Shown here piece by piece: positions 1 through 11,495 of a stretch of DNA of 64,000 bases. Each line of letters opens with the position of its first letter. Positions within the stretch are counted from its first letter, which is position 1. Origin of the DNA: Lytechinus variegatus (taxonomy: Eukaryota > Echinodermata > Echinoidea > Temnopleuroida > Toxopneustidae); NCBI RefSeq assembly GCF_018143015.1, contig NC_054751.1, forward strand, positions 27,076,783-27,140,782, written 5' to 3'. The translations under genes were made by a program, and so were the position numbers. The notes beneath the pieces are model-generated. The model was given only the letters and a program-made list of their open reading frames with translations. It ran no database searches and had not been told where the DNA came from.

Positions 1-69
1 TACATACGGTATATACTCTCAACTAAATTTCTCCCAAATCCCAAATCCCATAACACCAAGTCTCTACCC

Positions 70-903
70 CAGTGGCGTAACAGGCGGGGGGCAGGGTGGC
101 TAGCTGCCCCCCCCCCCCGGGTGGAGTTCACCAGGAAAATTTAAAAAACGGGAAAAGGAAAGAAAGAAAGAAAGAAAGAAAGGGAAAGGAAAATGAGAAG
201 GGAGAAAGAAAGGGGAAAAGAACACTAAGAACTTAGGATGATATATACGATAATGTCGTATGAAAGTCTATCATAAACTTGCTAAATTTCCAAAGCTACC
301 GGGGTTCAATCTGTCCAAGACCCCGTGCAGTGGGGGCTTTTCATCTGTAACCTTTAAAGGGCTTCTGTATGGACCATTCCTGCATTAAACTTTGCGTTGA
401 AGCACTGGCGTACCGCGGGGGGGGGTGGTTCCACAGCCAAGGGGAAATAAAAGAAAATATATGACATGGTATTTGCTATGAAGTAAAAATCTATCACATA
501 ATTAGAATTTCATTTCAAAAGGCCATTTTCCTTTCTCGCTCGCGTCGCTCGCTCGCGACTTATATTAAACTACTTCTTGCCACACCCGCCATACTGGGCC
601 CCTCGAGCATATAGAGCTTCACCCTGATGCGCACAATCATAAAAGAAATCCTGTTCACAGAGAAGGGTGAAAGATGATATTATCTTTTTTCTAACATTGT
701 GTCAAAATCTATCACAAAATTTGATTTTTTTAATAAAAATGTCAAAATTTTTGCTCGCTCTCTCGCATTTTTATTTTTTGCCCGACACACCATATCACCC
801 CCTCAAACTGTTTGCCTCATGACACCATTGCCTGTTCCATGATGTGACCTGGATTTGTTTGGTCTTGCCCCCCCCCCGGCCACCGACCCCTGTTACGCCC
901 CTG
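70..903. mobile_element. hAT-like non-autonomous DNA transposon
   Basis: The ends are inverted copies of CAG(T/G)GGCGTAACAGG followed by runs of G or C. The element is flanked by CTCTACCC (62-69) and CTCTAGCC (904-911), a 7-of-8 match to an 8-bp target duplication, as hAT elements make. The interior is non-coding and has GCTCGC-rich stretches near 536-560 and 750-765, like those in the elements at 3339 and 17598. A 'CACTGGCGTACCGCGGGG' stretch near 402 may be a further nested end. Confidence 0.7.
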
Positions 904-1934
904 CTCTAGCCCTCACCCCCCCCCCCTTCCAACACTGCGAAAGTTGCCTGCAAAGGCTTCAATACAATATCTTTTTCATTGAATAAATGGTTCCGAGTAT
1001 TGTCAAGGTGATAAATCATGTAGAGGCAAAATAGATGTATATATCAATATCATAATAATCTTTAATAAAAGAATATGTTAATGTGATTGAAGGCATTCTT
1101 GGTTTTAATTTCTCTCTTCCTCCTTGAATCATCAGAAGTCTATCCATCTAAAAATCTTTGGCGCTCTTGAGGCAAAAGGGAGGAAATGAAAGAGACAAAA
1201 ACTGTCACTCTTCGGTCAATATACACTATATCAATTGAAATTTAATGATAAAATGAGTTAAAACGTTAAGAAGATTAGGAGTCTCAGTTACATTTGATTT
1301 ATTACTATGAAGTGTATGAACTATCAATGCACCCCTTATATCGGTGTGCTAAAGTCACTGATTCGATTAATTTTAACGGGCTACACATCATTCTCATCGT
1401 TTTAGCCACTTTGATGCTTCGGTAATTTTTTACATTTTTTTATTCACAGATTTGTATATTTTAATAACGTTGATTCTCTTTTAATACATACAGCAACATG
1501 ATGACTATACATCATCTTCAAATAACATTTTTTTTTACCAAAGGTATTTCAAATTCCTGACAAATCAGGTCAAATTTTCTCTATTCCAAGTGAACTGGCA
1601 AGTCATCTTTAAGCGAAAATAATGCAAAGTAGTGATATAATTTTTAGAAAGAGAAATTCATAGATATTATGACGCCAACACATCTTAAAGAACATAACGG
1701 AAATTCATTAAAAGTAGATGGCAAAAAAAACTAAAAATCTCAGGGCGCCGATTTCTTATCACAACTGGAGTGACGAAAATTTTTCATTTTTATATGTGAA
1801 AGAGTGACGTGACTGAACAATAAATATTGCTCACATATAATCTTTTCCATTTTGGGGGGGTTTTACTGCAATCAGCATTATTCTGGAGATCATCAATCAG
1901 TAAATATAAATGATCACCGCCCCTAAAAGCGGTG
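904..1934. other. 3' flank of the WAP/Kazal gene
   Basis: No coding sequence is visible. On the minus strand, canonical AATAAA signals lie at 1439-1444 and 1298-1303. They would give a 3' UTR of roughly 500-650 nt for the minus-strand gene that ends at 1935. The rest is A+T-rich and unremarkable. Confidence 0.35.
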
Positions 1935-3465
1935 TTAAGAAAAAAGGGATATCACCTCCGAATTCGTACCTGATAGATAGCCTTTTAGGGCGTTGCCAAC
2001 CTCATCAGGCCGCTCATGGATCCCATCGCTGCCATAAGAAGGGTTGATACCACACGATTTGCATGATTGCCTCTTCGAATTTCTTTTGCTGTTATCGCTT
2101 TCTGCGGCAACACGACGCCCTCCCTCTACAAAACAGTAGCCCCGATGGCGTACAGCTATCTGGATGCCCAGTCGCTCTTGCTCTCGGCGGAGGTAACACT
2201 CGCTGGCATAAGAGAGCCCATCGCTCCCACATAGTGGGTGATATCCGTTGTCGTAGCAGGGGTGATTGGAGTTGCATCGCCGATGACCTCCCCCTGGTTT
2301 GTTCCTCAGGCGGAGCCCTGTCCTGCATCTTCCCGCCTCTGATGAAACACCAATCACATCAAAAATTAAAAGAACTCTGAATAGAATCACGCAATCTAAT
2401 CTTTCAAGAGGATTTGTGGATGTCTTCCGAGTACACTCCAAAAGATTTATAAAATTTTTGGAATCTACTGTATTCCCTTACTAAAATATTGCTACTTATA
2501 AATAGCTATAAAGACACTTTGTAGAGTGCTCGAGGACATTTACTATATAGTCATTAAAACAGAAAAGAGAAATATTTTGAGTAGATCTTTAAAAGATTCA
2601 TCAGAGATGCAAGTTTTGATATCTTCGGGAAGGCTATTCCTCCGGCTATTCCCCAAAGTGTGGCATGTGTGAGCAAATGATCTCCCATTTGATGAGCGTA
2701 GAAAATTTCTGGTATATAATAATTGATAAACGAGAGACTTCTGGCGCATTTAGTCACTTATAAAAATCACAACATAATATATTATGATTAGAAACAATAC
2801 AGATACAATGGTTTAACGAACGGTGGAACGGTGAAATCACAACATAATATAATATGATTAGAATAAATACAGATACAATGGCTAAACGAACGGTGGAACA
2901 AAATTATTCAGAACGGTAATCCTTGTTTTGGAACATGTTAACTGCATTGAAATTAAGCATCATGAATAGAGAGAAATTCTTATTTAAATGCAATTGATTT
3001 AAAAGTTTTGTCAAAAGATATTCACGTTATATGTTTTGGTTCCCATTCGCTTGGTGGACCGGAAACGGTAGTTTCGTCCTATTGCCAAATTATCATTTGT
3101 CCAGAGCCCCGGACGAAACTGCCGTTTTGATTCATACATTTTTGACAAACATTTCTTTGTTTTTCACTGTAATGAAGGGCATGTGACAATACATTTTCTG
3201 GAATCCGTCGTGTTTCGTTGAATGGAAACTCTCTAATGTTGCACCGCCAAGAGGTCTAGGATATTGTACAGCATGGGCATATCCACATCTCCTCAGTCAC
3301 GCATAGGCCTTAAGTCGGCACATCGGACATGTCGGGTGCAGGGGCGTCGATCCATTTTTCAGATTGGGGGGGCAAAATCATGAATCAATTTTCCAAAGGC
3401 GCTCGATCACACAAACACACACATATGCCTATATATATGTGTACATATATATATATATTTATATG

Positions 3466-3497
<32 letters not shown>

Positions 3498-5391
3498 TAC
3501 ACATACACATATATATATATATATATATATATCACCAGCAGATTAGGAGCTGAAAATTTTGATATTTCGATCTGAAAAAAAAATTGAGTTTAATGCATGT
3601 TTTTAATAGAGAACAAGATATATATATCCAACAAAATATTATTGCAAATCGAAGTGGGAGTTCTTTTGAGGTTTAGAACTGAAAGCGGGACCATATTCAC
3701 CTATTTAATCATGGAAAGTATGGGTTTTTGTTACAAAAATGATGCGAGCGCGAAGCGCGAGCTGAAATTTTTTGATATTCCAATCTGAAAGGTGGACATT
3801 TTGAGCACGATTTTAGACGAAGAACGAGTTGTGTATCTCAATCTCGCTTGCTGATTTCTGTGTAACATTACAATCTTATTTTATTTTTAGCACATGCGGA
3901 ATTATTGGGGGGGGGGCAAAATGATGTTTGCCCCCCAATATTTTCATTGGTGGGGCGATCGCCCCCCCTGCCCCCCCATAATCGACGCCTCTGGTCGGGT
4001 GACACCCATGCTTGTATAATTATTGGTTTTACTTAAGATTTTTGAGGTGCAAGGTTTGATCGGTGGATAATCAAAAGAAGAACCTACCTCTTGATGACCT
4101 TTGCTTATTTGAATTCCCGGTGTTACGACCGTCACCATCATCATCCTCATCGTCATTCATTACTGGCTCCAAGGTCGTCATGAAATCAGATGTGACTTCA
4201 GTCGACATTTCCGTCTTGTTTTCAAAGTCCATCCTTGATTCGTTGTCACTCCGTGCCATAGAACCCATCGAACCATTCAACGTCGAAGATGTCATCGTCG
4301 TCGTCATCATCGTAGATGGTGTTGCCGACATTGAATCTATATCGGAGACGGCGAGCATGCATTTCATGCCGCATGTCGACTGACAGCATTTCATGTTTTC
4401 ATTGTCCAGGCAGTGGGCGTCATGCATACAATCCATTCTCAGTCGACAAAATACAAAGTCGTAAATGAATGTTGGTCGAGGGCACCTCCCTGCCCGGGTA
4501 TAAGGAACTAAAGATGTTTAGAAAAAAAAAATAAGAAAATAAATTCTAATAATCATCATTTTGTCGTGCAGAAATAAATCAATATCCCACCCAAAACACG
4601 CACGAACACCTCGCACTCACACCCACACCCTCACACATTTGCATGCCAACCATAGCTAAAGACATCATGAAGGTGATGTTTAGGCGACAAGAGAACAGAT
4701 TACCAAGTGGCGCAAATTTGAGTTGACATTAATATATAGAAATACTCATTTGGAGAAAAAGACGGCTTTCTTTTCACGTTTTATGTGTTTAAGTATTATT
4801 CATAAATGTGCACAGTACCTGTGACATCACCTGGATATTGTATGCTATTTGCTTACCTGTTGGGGTACCATGACACACCTGACCGCATCTCTCTGAGCAC
4901 ACACACTCGTATGTGACCCCTTTGGTTGATAACTCTGTGCAATCTGAATCACGCGAGCAGGCTCTCTTATCTGAACACCTAGTCATACTGACCAACCCTC
5001 CCACCTTTACCGATGGTTCATCTCCACGAGCTGGAGGGCATGAACCTAACATCAACAGGCAAGAAAAAAAAGGAACGATTAATGCTAATCATTATGGTAA
5101 TTGATAATGATAAAATGATGATGATGGTGATTTTTTTTTTGCTTGTCAAATTTTCATCGGAAAAAAATGTGCCCCCTTTTGAAAAAAAAATCCTGGATCC
5201 GCCCCTGATGACGATAATAAAAATGAAAAATAACAACGATAATTATGATAATAATGATTATGATAGTATTAGTAGTGGTGGAAGTATAGTAGCTAGTAGT
5301 AATAGTAGTTTAAAACTGTAAACATAAAATATCAATTATAAAGGAATAGATATGAAAAATTTAACATTGCCGTTTAGTTACACACACACAC

Positions 5392-5435
<44 letters not shown>

Positions 5436-6222
5436 TTACAGAAGGTTGTATAATATGTTTATACTTACACACCATACCACATTGGGGGTTACATCCACAC
5501 TCAAAGCCTGGTATTGGGCAGTCACTATGTTTACTACATGAGGTATGAAGATCACAACGAGGTATCTCAGAGGAACCCACAATATGAAAGATACCGTACA
5601 CTTTACAGGCAGGTAAACTATCTGAAAGATTGAACAAACATTACAAATATACCCTTACGAGTAAATGTTCTCGTTCTCTCTTTAATTTCATATTCTTAAG
5701 ATCTTGAATAACATTTACATTTTTTTTAAAGTAGAGAAATCTAATTATACTGTTTAAAAAAAAGGATTATGTAATATAATATCTTGACCGAGACACCGTT
5801 GAAATTCTTATTGAAAAACATTACAATCTGATGAAAATCACTAATATGACAATGAAGGTTAAAGGGGTCAATGACACAAAACTATCAGAAATGTTTTCCT
5901 TTTTAGATCGTTTTCATGTTCGAAGGAGACAAGATATTTCATGCTTTTCTCTTAAAATTGCTTATAAAAAGTGTTATAAAGCGAGTGATTTTAGGTTGAT
6001 GGAACCTAAATTATGTGAATCCAATATTTCATTACCATGGCTATCAAGATCTTTAGAGTCTGTACGGTAATGTTTGTACCTTCCATTTTGATTTACTATT
6101 CAATGTAAAAGATATGTTTGTTTTAACGAGGCCTTCTTACACTCATGATTTCTAAGCAATGTAACGGTGATTTGAACAAAAATCTTGAAAATACCAATCA
6201 TGGCCATCGTGGCACCATTCAT
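1935..6222 (-). CDS. Secreted WAP x3 - Kazal-like protease inhibitor
   Basis: Minus-strand coding exons are 5621-5469, 5045-4857, 4489-4088 and 2338-1935 (stop), plus a tentative first exon 6222-6141. All junctions are phase 1 with AG/GT borders, and the total (1230 nt) closes the frame at 409 aa. Three exons each carry an eight-cysteine WAP-like module. In the first two the central pair is C-x-C (ECGC, ECVC); the third has the canonical KCC and is followed by a Met/Ser/Thr/Asp-rich linker with an acidic run. The last exon carries a Kazal-like core (CGSDGLSY) and a basic tail. WAP and Kazal domains inhibit extracellular serine proteases, so a secreted inhibitor in immunity, coelomic fluid or matrix is inferred. 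The first exon encodes only a modest hydrophobic stretch (about residues 6-23) and is the weak point. A shorter 5'-incomplete gene is possible, as are further exons upstream. The introns contain a hAT element and an old LINE scrap. Confidence 0.72.
2543..2757 (-). pseudogene. Old LINE reverse-transcriptase C-terminal scrap
   Basis: The minus-strand translation contains NSLPEDIKTC followed by SFKDLLKIFLF. This resembles the extreme C-terminus of many CR1/L2-type LINE proteins (…WNSLP…I…FK..LK..LF). Only about 60 residues are recognisable and the usual LWN is degraded. It lies in the last intron of the WAP/Kazal gene, on the same strand. Confidence is moderate because the match is short. Confidence 0.4.
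2764..2900. repeat. Two-copy tandem repeat, about 70 bp
   Basis: The unit beginning AAATCACAACATAATAT and ending AACGAACGGTGGAAC occurs twice head to tail with a few differences. It lies in the last intron of the WAP/Kazal gene. Confidence 0.8.
3062..3128. repeat. Short imperfect inverted repeat
   Basis: AAACGGTAGTTTCGTCC (3063-3079) is inverted as GGACGAAACTGCCGTTTT (3111-3128), with a spacer of about 31 bp. It may be the remnant of a foldback element. Confidence 0.55.
3339..3993. mobile_element. hAT-like non-autonomous element with 8-bp target duplication
   Basis: The left end is CAGGGGCGTCGATCC and the right end is GGATCGACGCCTCTG-like (ATCGACGCCTCTG). The flanks GTCGGGTG (3331-3338) and GTCGGGTG (3994-4001) are a perfect 8-bp duplication, the hAT signature. 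The interior is non-coding and holds a CA/TA microsatellite (3415-3532) and a GCGAGCGCGAAGCGCGAGCT palindrome near 3745. That palindrome also recurs in the element at 17598-18660. The element sits in the last intron of the WAP/Kazal gene. Confidence 0.85.
3415..3532. repeat. CA/TA compound microsatellite
   Basis: Alternating ACAC and ATAT runs lie inside the hAT-like element. Confidence 0.9.
5380..5435. repeat. CA/TA microsatellite
   Basis: A run of CA followed by TATATA lies just downstream of the first WAP exon's splice donor (intron, minus-strand gene). Confidence 0.9.
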
Positions 6223-8067
6223 GTTTGTAAAATATTCTCTTAATCCAGGGAGTTAGGATTCACGTGTTTAACAGAAGTATCATGTAAGTGAACTGCTCAT
6301 AGAAATGAAATCGACATGTTTGAAAAGGATGATGATCGTCGATCCTATACACATTAAATATGCTGTTTAATATTTTTTCATGCAACGCTGTTTACTTTAA
6401 GAACACTACATTAGTTGTTTAATAGTTGAAATACTTGATATATTGAAGACAAAATATAAAAGAACTAGTACAACATTGTTGTTTAATTTTTGCACACTCG
6501 GTTTAAACTGTTAAACAAGTACTGTAAAATTCCTGTAGTAAAACAGCGTTGCATAAGATTTTTAATCACCGATTTTACTATGTAAACTATTCTTCATTTC
6601 AGGTAATTAAGAAAAATCTTCGATCACTAACTAATACGACGTCATCACGAATCAATATAATTAAGCGAGAGTATGAGACTTAAGAGGGATAAATATTGTG
6701 CATCACTCCATTTTAATCACGACCATTTCGCTAGCGTTTTTTTTTCTTTGGATGATAGACGAAATTTGAAGACATAAAGAAAGGGAACCACATAGGTTTA
6801 TCACAAGGCCATTTCATCTTGCAATTAACACCAGTATGATGGGATTGCAAGGATCTGGAGGAGCACACACTCTTTATTGTGTGTGTGTGTGCGTGTGGGT
6901 GAAAATTTTGGACAAAATGTATGGTTTAAAAACAAATCGGGATAGGGCAATCCCCTTTCCCCGCTACGTATACAGCCATGATGACAACATCACCAGCACT
7001 GTCCGATTTCTCCGTGTGTTATTAATCCATAATAGTGGAGAAATTACTACATCGATTTTTGCATGTCTTTAATAATTACATGATAGTACGGTAGTAATTG
7101 ATGAGTAAGTAAGTGATTGATACGAAACTTTTTGCTCATTCAAAGAATCCATATTCGAGCTCATTAATTACAGCGGATACTGGCAAATCAGCGTAGATAA
7201 AAGACGACCTCTCAAAATGATTTTGCCTCTTAATAGAGAGAATCGCTGTTAATTCAAGCTCATGCTAGCTGACTTATATTGTTACTGGTCAAAATTTGTA
7301 TATGAAGTATGAAAGCTTTAAAGTGCCATTGACTTGACGAGATGGCGGGATATTTTTATCTTGCCAAGTCGACATAATATCAGTATTGTATGACCAGATA
7401 CGTTTTGCTAAGCTGACTTAAGAATCTTAAGTTAAGAATTGTATGTCGACTTGGCGAGACTCCCTCGCCACCATGGCCACGTTGACTTGTGACAAGTTGG
7501 ATGTTGACATGGCGACACGGCTGTATGCAGCGGGGGGGGGGGTCAGGGGATAGTTGCCCCCCCCCCAGATATTTTGAAAAATTACATTTTTTACTGAAAT
7601 TTTTCACAAACTTCACCAGAAGTATGCACTTACTCCTTCAATTTCACTTGACAAAATGCAAAAAAAAGCCCCAATAACAAGCTCGGACGCTTTGCTCCCT
7701 CACTTTCAAGTTTATTTTCGAAAAAAGTTTACGCACGCTGCCCCTATCCCCATCGAAAAGTTTCCGCGTACGGCCATGCATGGCGAGATATGTCAAAACC
7801 GACAGTACTCGGTGACCCTATTTAAAGTACCACACCATAAGGTGTTAAAATTGCATCCTAGAGTCTGAACGTAACACCAAGAGTGTTTAAGTAACGACCA
7901 AATGTGTTATCACGGGTGTCTCTCTACGTACACCGGCTAAGACCAAAGTTTTTACTGTTGTAGCACTATCAGTGTAAACAACTTACCTATTAGTCTTTTG
8001 TGGACAGGACTCTCATGAGATAAACGTAGATGATGATACATCATGAGAAAGCTGATGATGATTTTAC
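6223..8067. other. No gene seen; scattered small inverted repeats
   Basis: No supportable exon. CTTGCCAAGTCGACATAA (about 7361-7378) is inverted near 7441-7458 (TGTCGACTTGGCGAG), suggesting a decayed foldback. A G-run/C-run pair near 7533-7570 looks like an isolated end of a hAT-like repeat. Confidence 0.4.
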
Positions 8068-8445
8068 TCCAATAGTTAATCATCGTAAACTATATCATAA
8101 AAAGTATAGAATATTGCTTTTAATACTCCAATAGTTCATCACCGTAAACTATATCATAAAAAAGTATAGAATAATGTTTTTAATACTCACATAGTTCATC
8201 ACCGTAAACTATATCATAAAAATGTATAGAATAATGTTTTTAATACTAAAATAGTTCATCATCTCATAAAAAGTATAAAATAATGTTATTAATACTCAAA
8301 TAGTTCATTATCGTAAACTATATCATAAAAAAGTACAACATAATGCTTTTATACTCCAATAGTTCATCATCGTAAACTATAAATCAAAGAGTTAAGAATA
8401 TTGTTTTTAATACTCCAATAGTTCATCATCGTAAACTATATAAGC
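8068..8445. repeat. Minisatellite, about 59-bp unit, about 7 copies
   Basis: Units starting CTCCAATAGTTCATCATCG and ending GTTTTTAATA begin near 8068, 8127, 8186, 8246, 8295, 8353 and 8411, with minor differences. Degenerate further copies continue at about 8880-9150 beyond an inserted LINE fragment. Confidence 0.88.
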
Positions 8446-8491
8446 TAAGAGTTTTTTTGTAAGCTAAGATAAGCTAAGACCTTTTGCAAGG

Positions 8492-8765
8492 ACTCTCATC
8501 TATCAGAAGTCCTTCTTTCCAGACACCATCAGGTTATGGAATTCCTTGCCAGATGAACTACCCAATGTCACCTCTGTTAGCCTCTTCAAACAAGAGGTAC
8601 AGAGCATCCTGCTTCGCTAAGAGAGGAGCATGGTTTTTTAGCTGCACTTACAAGTAGTAACTTTTTAGTATATTTTAAAATGGCACTGTACATACTCCAC
8701 ACCAGACCTGCCAAATATAGTACGATAATACACCAGTCGGTGGACTGTACTTTATCAGAAGAAGA
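8492..8765 (+). pseudogene. LINE 3' end: RT C-terminus remnant
   Basis: The plus-strand frame 8492-8620 reads FFPDTIRLWNSLPDELPN and ends in SLFKQEVQSILLR then a stop. This is the classic C-terminal end of a non-LTR retrotransposon RT protein. The following 140 bp would be its 3' UTR. It is severely 5'-truncated, with only 42 codons left, and it interrupts the minisatellite array around it. Confidence 0.75.
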
Positions 8766-8879
8766 AGAGTATATATACTCTTAAAAATATTCATTATCCT
8801 ATATTCATTACACTACATATAATATAATGAATTAATTATACTATATATAATATAATGAATATAATAATATAATGAATTT

Positions 8880-9150
8880 ACTCTAATAGTTCATCGTCGC
8901 AAACTTTATAACGAAATAGTATAGCATCATTATCAATTTACTCCAATACAGTCCATCATATTCTAATGAAAGAGTTTAGTAAAATGATCTTGATCCAATA
9001 GTTTATTATCGTAAACTATATAATCAAAGACTAGAGTATCAGGATTTTCCCTAATCATAAATCATCATAAACTATAATAAGAGTTATTCCAATAGCTACC
9101 ATCGTAAACTATATAATGAAAAAAAGTATATAGTATTATGATGAATGTGT
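8880..9150. repeat. Degenerate continuation of the 59-bp minisatellite
   Basis: Decayed copies of the motif AATAGTTCATCATCGTAAAC recur near 8885, 8996, 9060 and 9092. Confidence 0.6.
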
Positions 9151-10424
9151 ATGAGTGTAGGCAGAATATTTCATGAGGTAAAAGAGGATGATCCGTTCAA
9201 CAAGGCTTAAGAAGGACATTCTGTATCTCCAAATCAACAAATGTATATTAAAAGGTAAGCTGTTGAAAAGGTTAAAGAATCTCAAATATATAAACAATAT
9301 AAAATAATGGTTCTTGACAAGATCACATGACTAACAATAGTTTGAAGTACGTCACATTATGTTCGTTTTTCTAGATGCTAATTTCCTCTAAAAACTTTAT
9401 GAGAAGCATTATGAGTTTTCCTTCAGCGATATACGGAGCTTCCAAGAACAGAGTAAATATATTGTCAAATGCCCATCATATGATAAAGAACTATAAAGAA
9501 GTCTTTGTCGAAAATTGGTGAACTGCCGAACAGAAGTTTCGTCCTAGTTTCAGAGTTGATGAAATTTGCAAATGTATTGTAAGTCCAAAATCAAGGACAA
9601 CTGCTATATAATTCACCAATATTCGAGAAAGACTTCTTTTTACCTGACTATTATGTACCAGTCTGATTCTGATAAGTTGCTTCAATTCTCATTCATGCAA
9701 GGATGCCTGTCATAATATCTGTAGGAAAAAGGTGGAAAATATACAGAAAACTCACATTTAAAGTCCGAATGCTGGTATATAGATCACTCGACGACACGCT
9801 TTAGTATGTAACTGGTCACACTAAATTGAGAGGTTTTCAGCTCTTCCTTGAATTCTTGTTAAAATCATTTGTTTTTATATCATAGGATCCATTGCCAAAA
9901 AGACCGGTATTAAACCCAAACACTCCTTTTTTGTTGCTTAATAGCTGTGAAATTTCCGAAATAATACAGGTCTTTTCATAAATAAGGTGATAATAAATCA
10001 ATATTTGATTCGTACTCCACTTAGATGACATTTCTGGCATTGCTATAGTTTAATGACATATTTATGAAGCCCGTAAGAGTTGTAGAATGTTTTGAACTAG
10101 TGCCAAATAAACTATGGTGATAACTCATATAGTTTGTTAAGAATACTTAAAGACAATAGCAATTTATTTGTAAATAGAACGGAAACAATGGGACGTAGAC
10201 CTCTACAAATGTTCTTGACCCAAGAGAATTCATGCGCAATAATCGGCGGAAAACAATGATATCCTTATTATTACTTGCTTTTCTCTGATTTTATTTTTAC
10301 ATCTATATCTATCTCTAGAGACAATGTAAGAGTTTTCGGTGTTATTTTCCCGAAAAGCGTTTCCGATTACATTTCATTCATATTTCTTTGATTCGAGTTT
10401 GTCACATGCATTTCGAACGACAAT
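9151..10424. other. No gene seen
   Basis: Unique-looking A+T-rich sequence. No reading frame on either strand resembles a known family, and I saw no repeat structure. Confidence 0.4.
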
Positions 10425-10521
10425 GGACCTATCCACGGAGGATTATCTATTGTTACTGGGGGTGCTGTGACAATGCTCAGCACCCCCAGTAACAATAGAC
10501 TAATCCTCCGTGGATAGGTCC
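10425..10521. repeat. Near-perfect 97-bp hairpin
   Basis: Arms of about 43 bp begin GGACCTATCCACGGAGG and end CCTCCGTGGATAGGTCC, with a loop of about 8-12 bases and a single small mismatch region. It is either a very small foldback MITE or a miRNA-like stem. The GGGGGTGCT stretch near the loop is fully paired. Confidence 0.85.
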
Positions 10522-11335
10522 CTGTCAAACGACCTCTTTGACAATAAAAGAGTTCAAGAATCATGAATGAAAAACGAAAACCCGGAATGAATTAGTTTTA
10601 CAGTTTGCATTGTGTTATGACAGATTGGATTTGCTATGTGTATAAAGTCCTAACCCCCCCCCCTTTTTTTATATAGGTCTATATAAACAACTTTATGAAA
10701 TAACATTTCATTTTCTACTTCAAGGAATATAAGACGTATAATTTTCCAAGAGTGGAGTAAATATTGGATCATAATTATTGATATAACGCAATTTGATACA
10801 ATAATGATATAATGATACTAATAATGATGATGGTGCACAATGATGATGGTGATGAGGAGGATGATGATGATCACAATGAATATGATTAAATGGTATACTT
10901 TAAAACATTTGTGACTTTATTATCTCAGAGAAAAGTATAATCATAGAAGATCGCATGAACAACAGCATACATCAGGAAAGGTAAAATGAATGAAAAACAT
11001 TAAATATCAGGGGCAAAGGGGTGTTTTTCGGTGGGGGGGGGCAAAGCCAAAAGGGCATTGTATGTCAAAAGAGGCATTGTCTGCGAACAGGTATTTTCAC
11101 CATCAGATAATGCTTTTGTCTGAAGTAGCTGCGTGATCCGTGGTAAAGTAAATCGAGCAAAACACGGCTCGACATGGATTCGAATCCTGGAGCTCTGGGT
11201 GGGGAAACCAAAATCTAATCCACTAAGCCTGACGCCTCCAACAATCCTTCAAAATATATCATTCTATCTTCATTTTCGTTGAATATTATTCGCCCATTTA
11301 TGTCTTCTGTGTATTGCGTACGTGCCCATCCAGGG
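10522..11335. other. No gene; short GAT-rich tract and SINE-like scrap
   Basis: A GAT/GAG trinucleotide-rich tract lies at about 10805-10890. On the minus strand near 11140-11235 there is a tRNA-like string (GGATTCGAATCC, with TTAGTGGATTAGA upstream) that looks like a SINE head. Otherwise nothing is recognisable. Confidence 0.4.
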
Positions 11336-11495
11336 CGCCATTTCACGAAGCTGTTCGTAATAAGAGCGACTTTAAGAACGAATGGTGATCATTTCTTGTG
11401 GTAAATGAATAAATTGGCGATGGTTTAGCGCGTAAGAAAGGATTACCAGTCGTTTTAAAGTCGCTCTTAACTTACGAACAGCTTTATGAAATGGC
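11336..11495. mobile_element. Foldback MITE, 'GTTTCATAAAGCTGTTCGTAA' family
   Basis: A roughly 160-bp inverted repeat starting CATTTCACGAAGCTGTTCG and ending CGAACAGCTTTATGAAATG. Related copies lie at 31152-31325, 35393-35975 and 42030-42190. No coding capacity. Confidence 0.75.

Noticed and set aside
3329-3553. Reading frames of alternating Ile/Tyr/His/Thr over microsatellites (also 13293-13682, 13985-14288, 15490-15795)
   Set aside because: These are translations of CA/TA/TG repeats with no gene-like composition.
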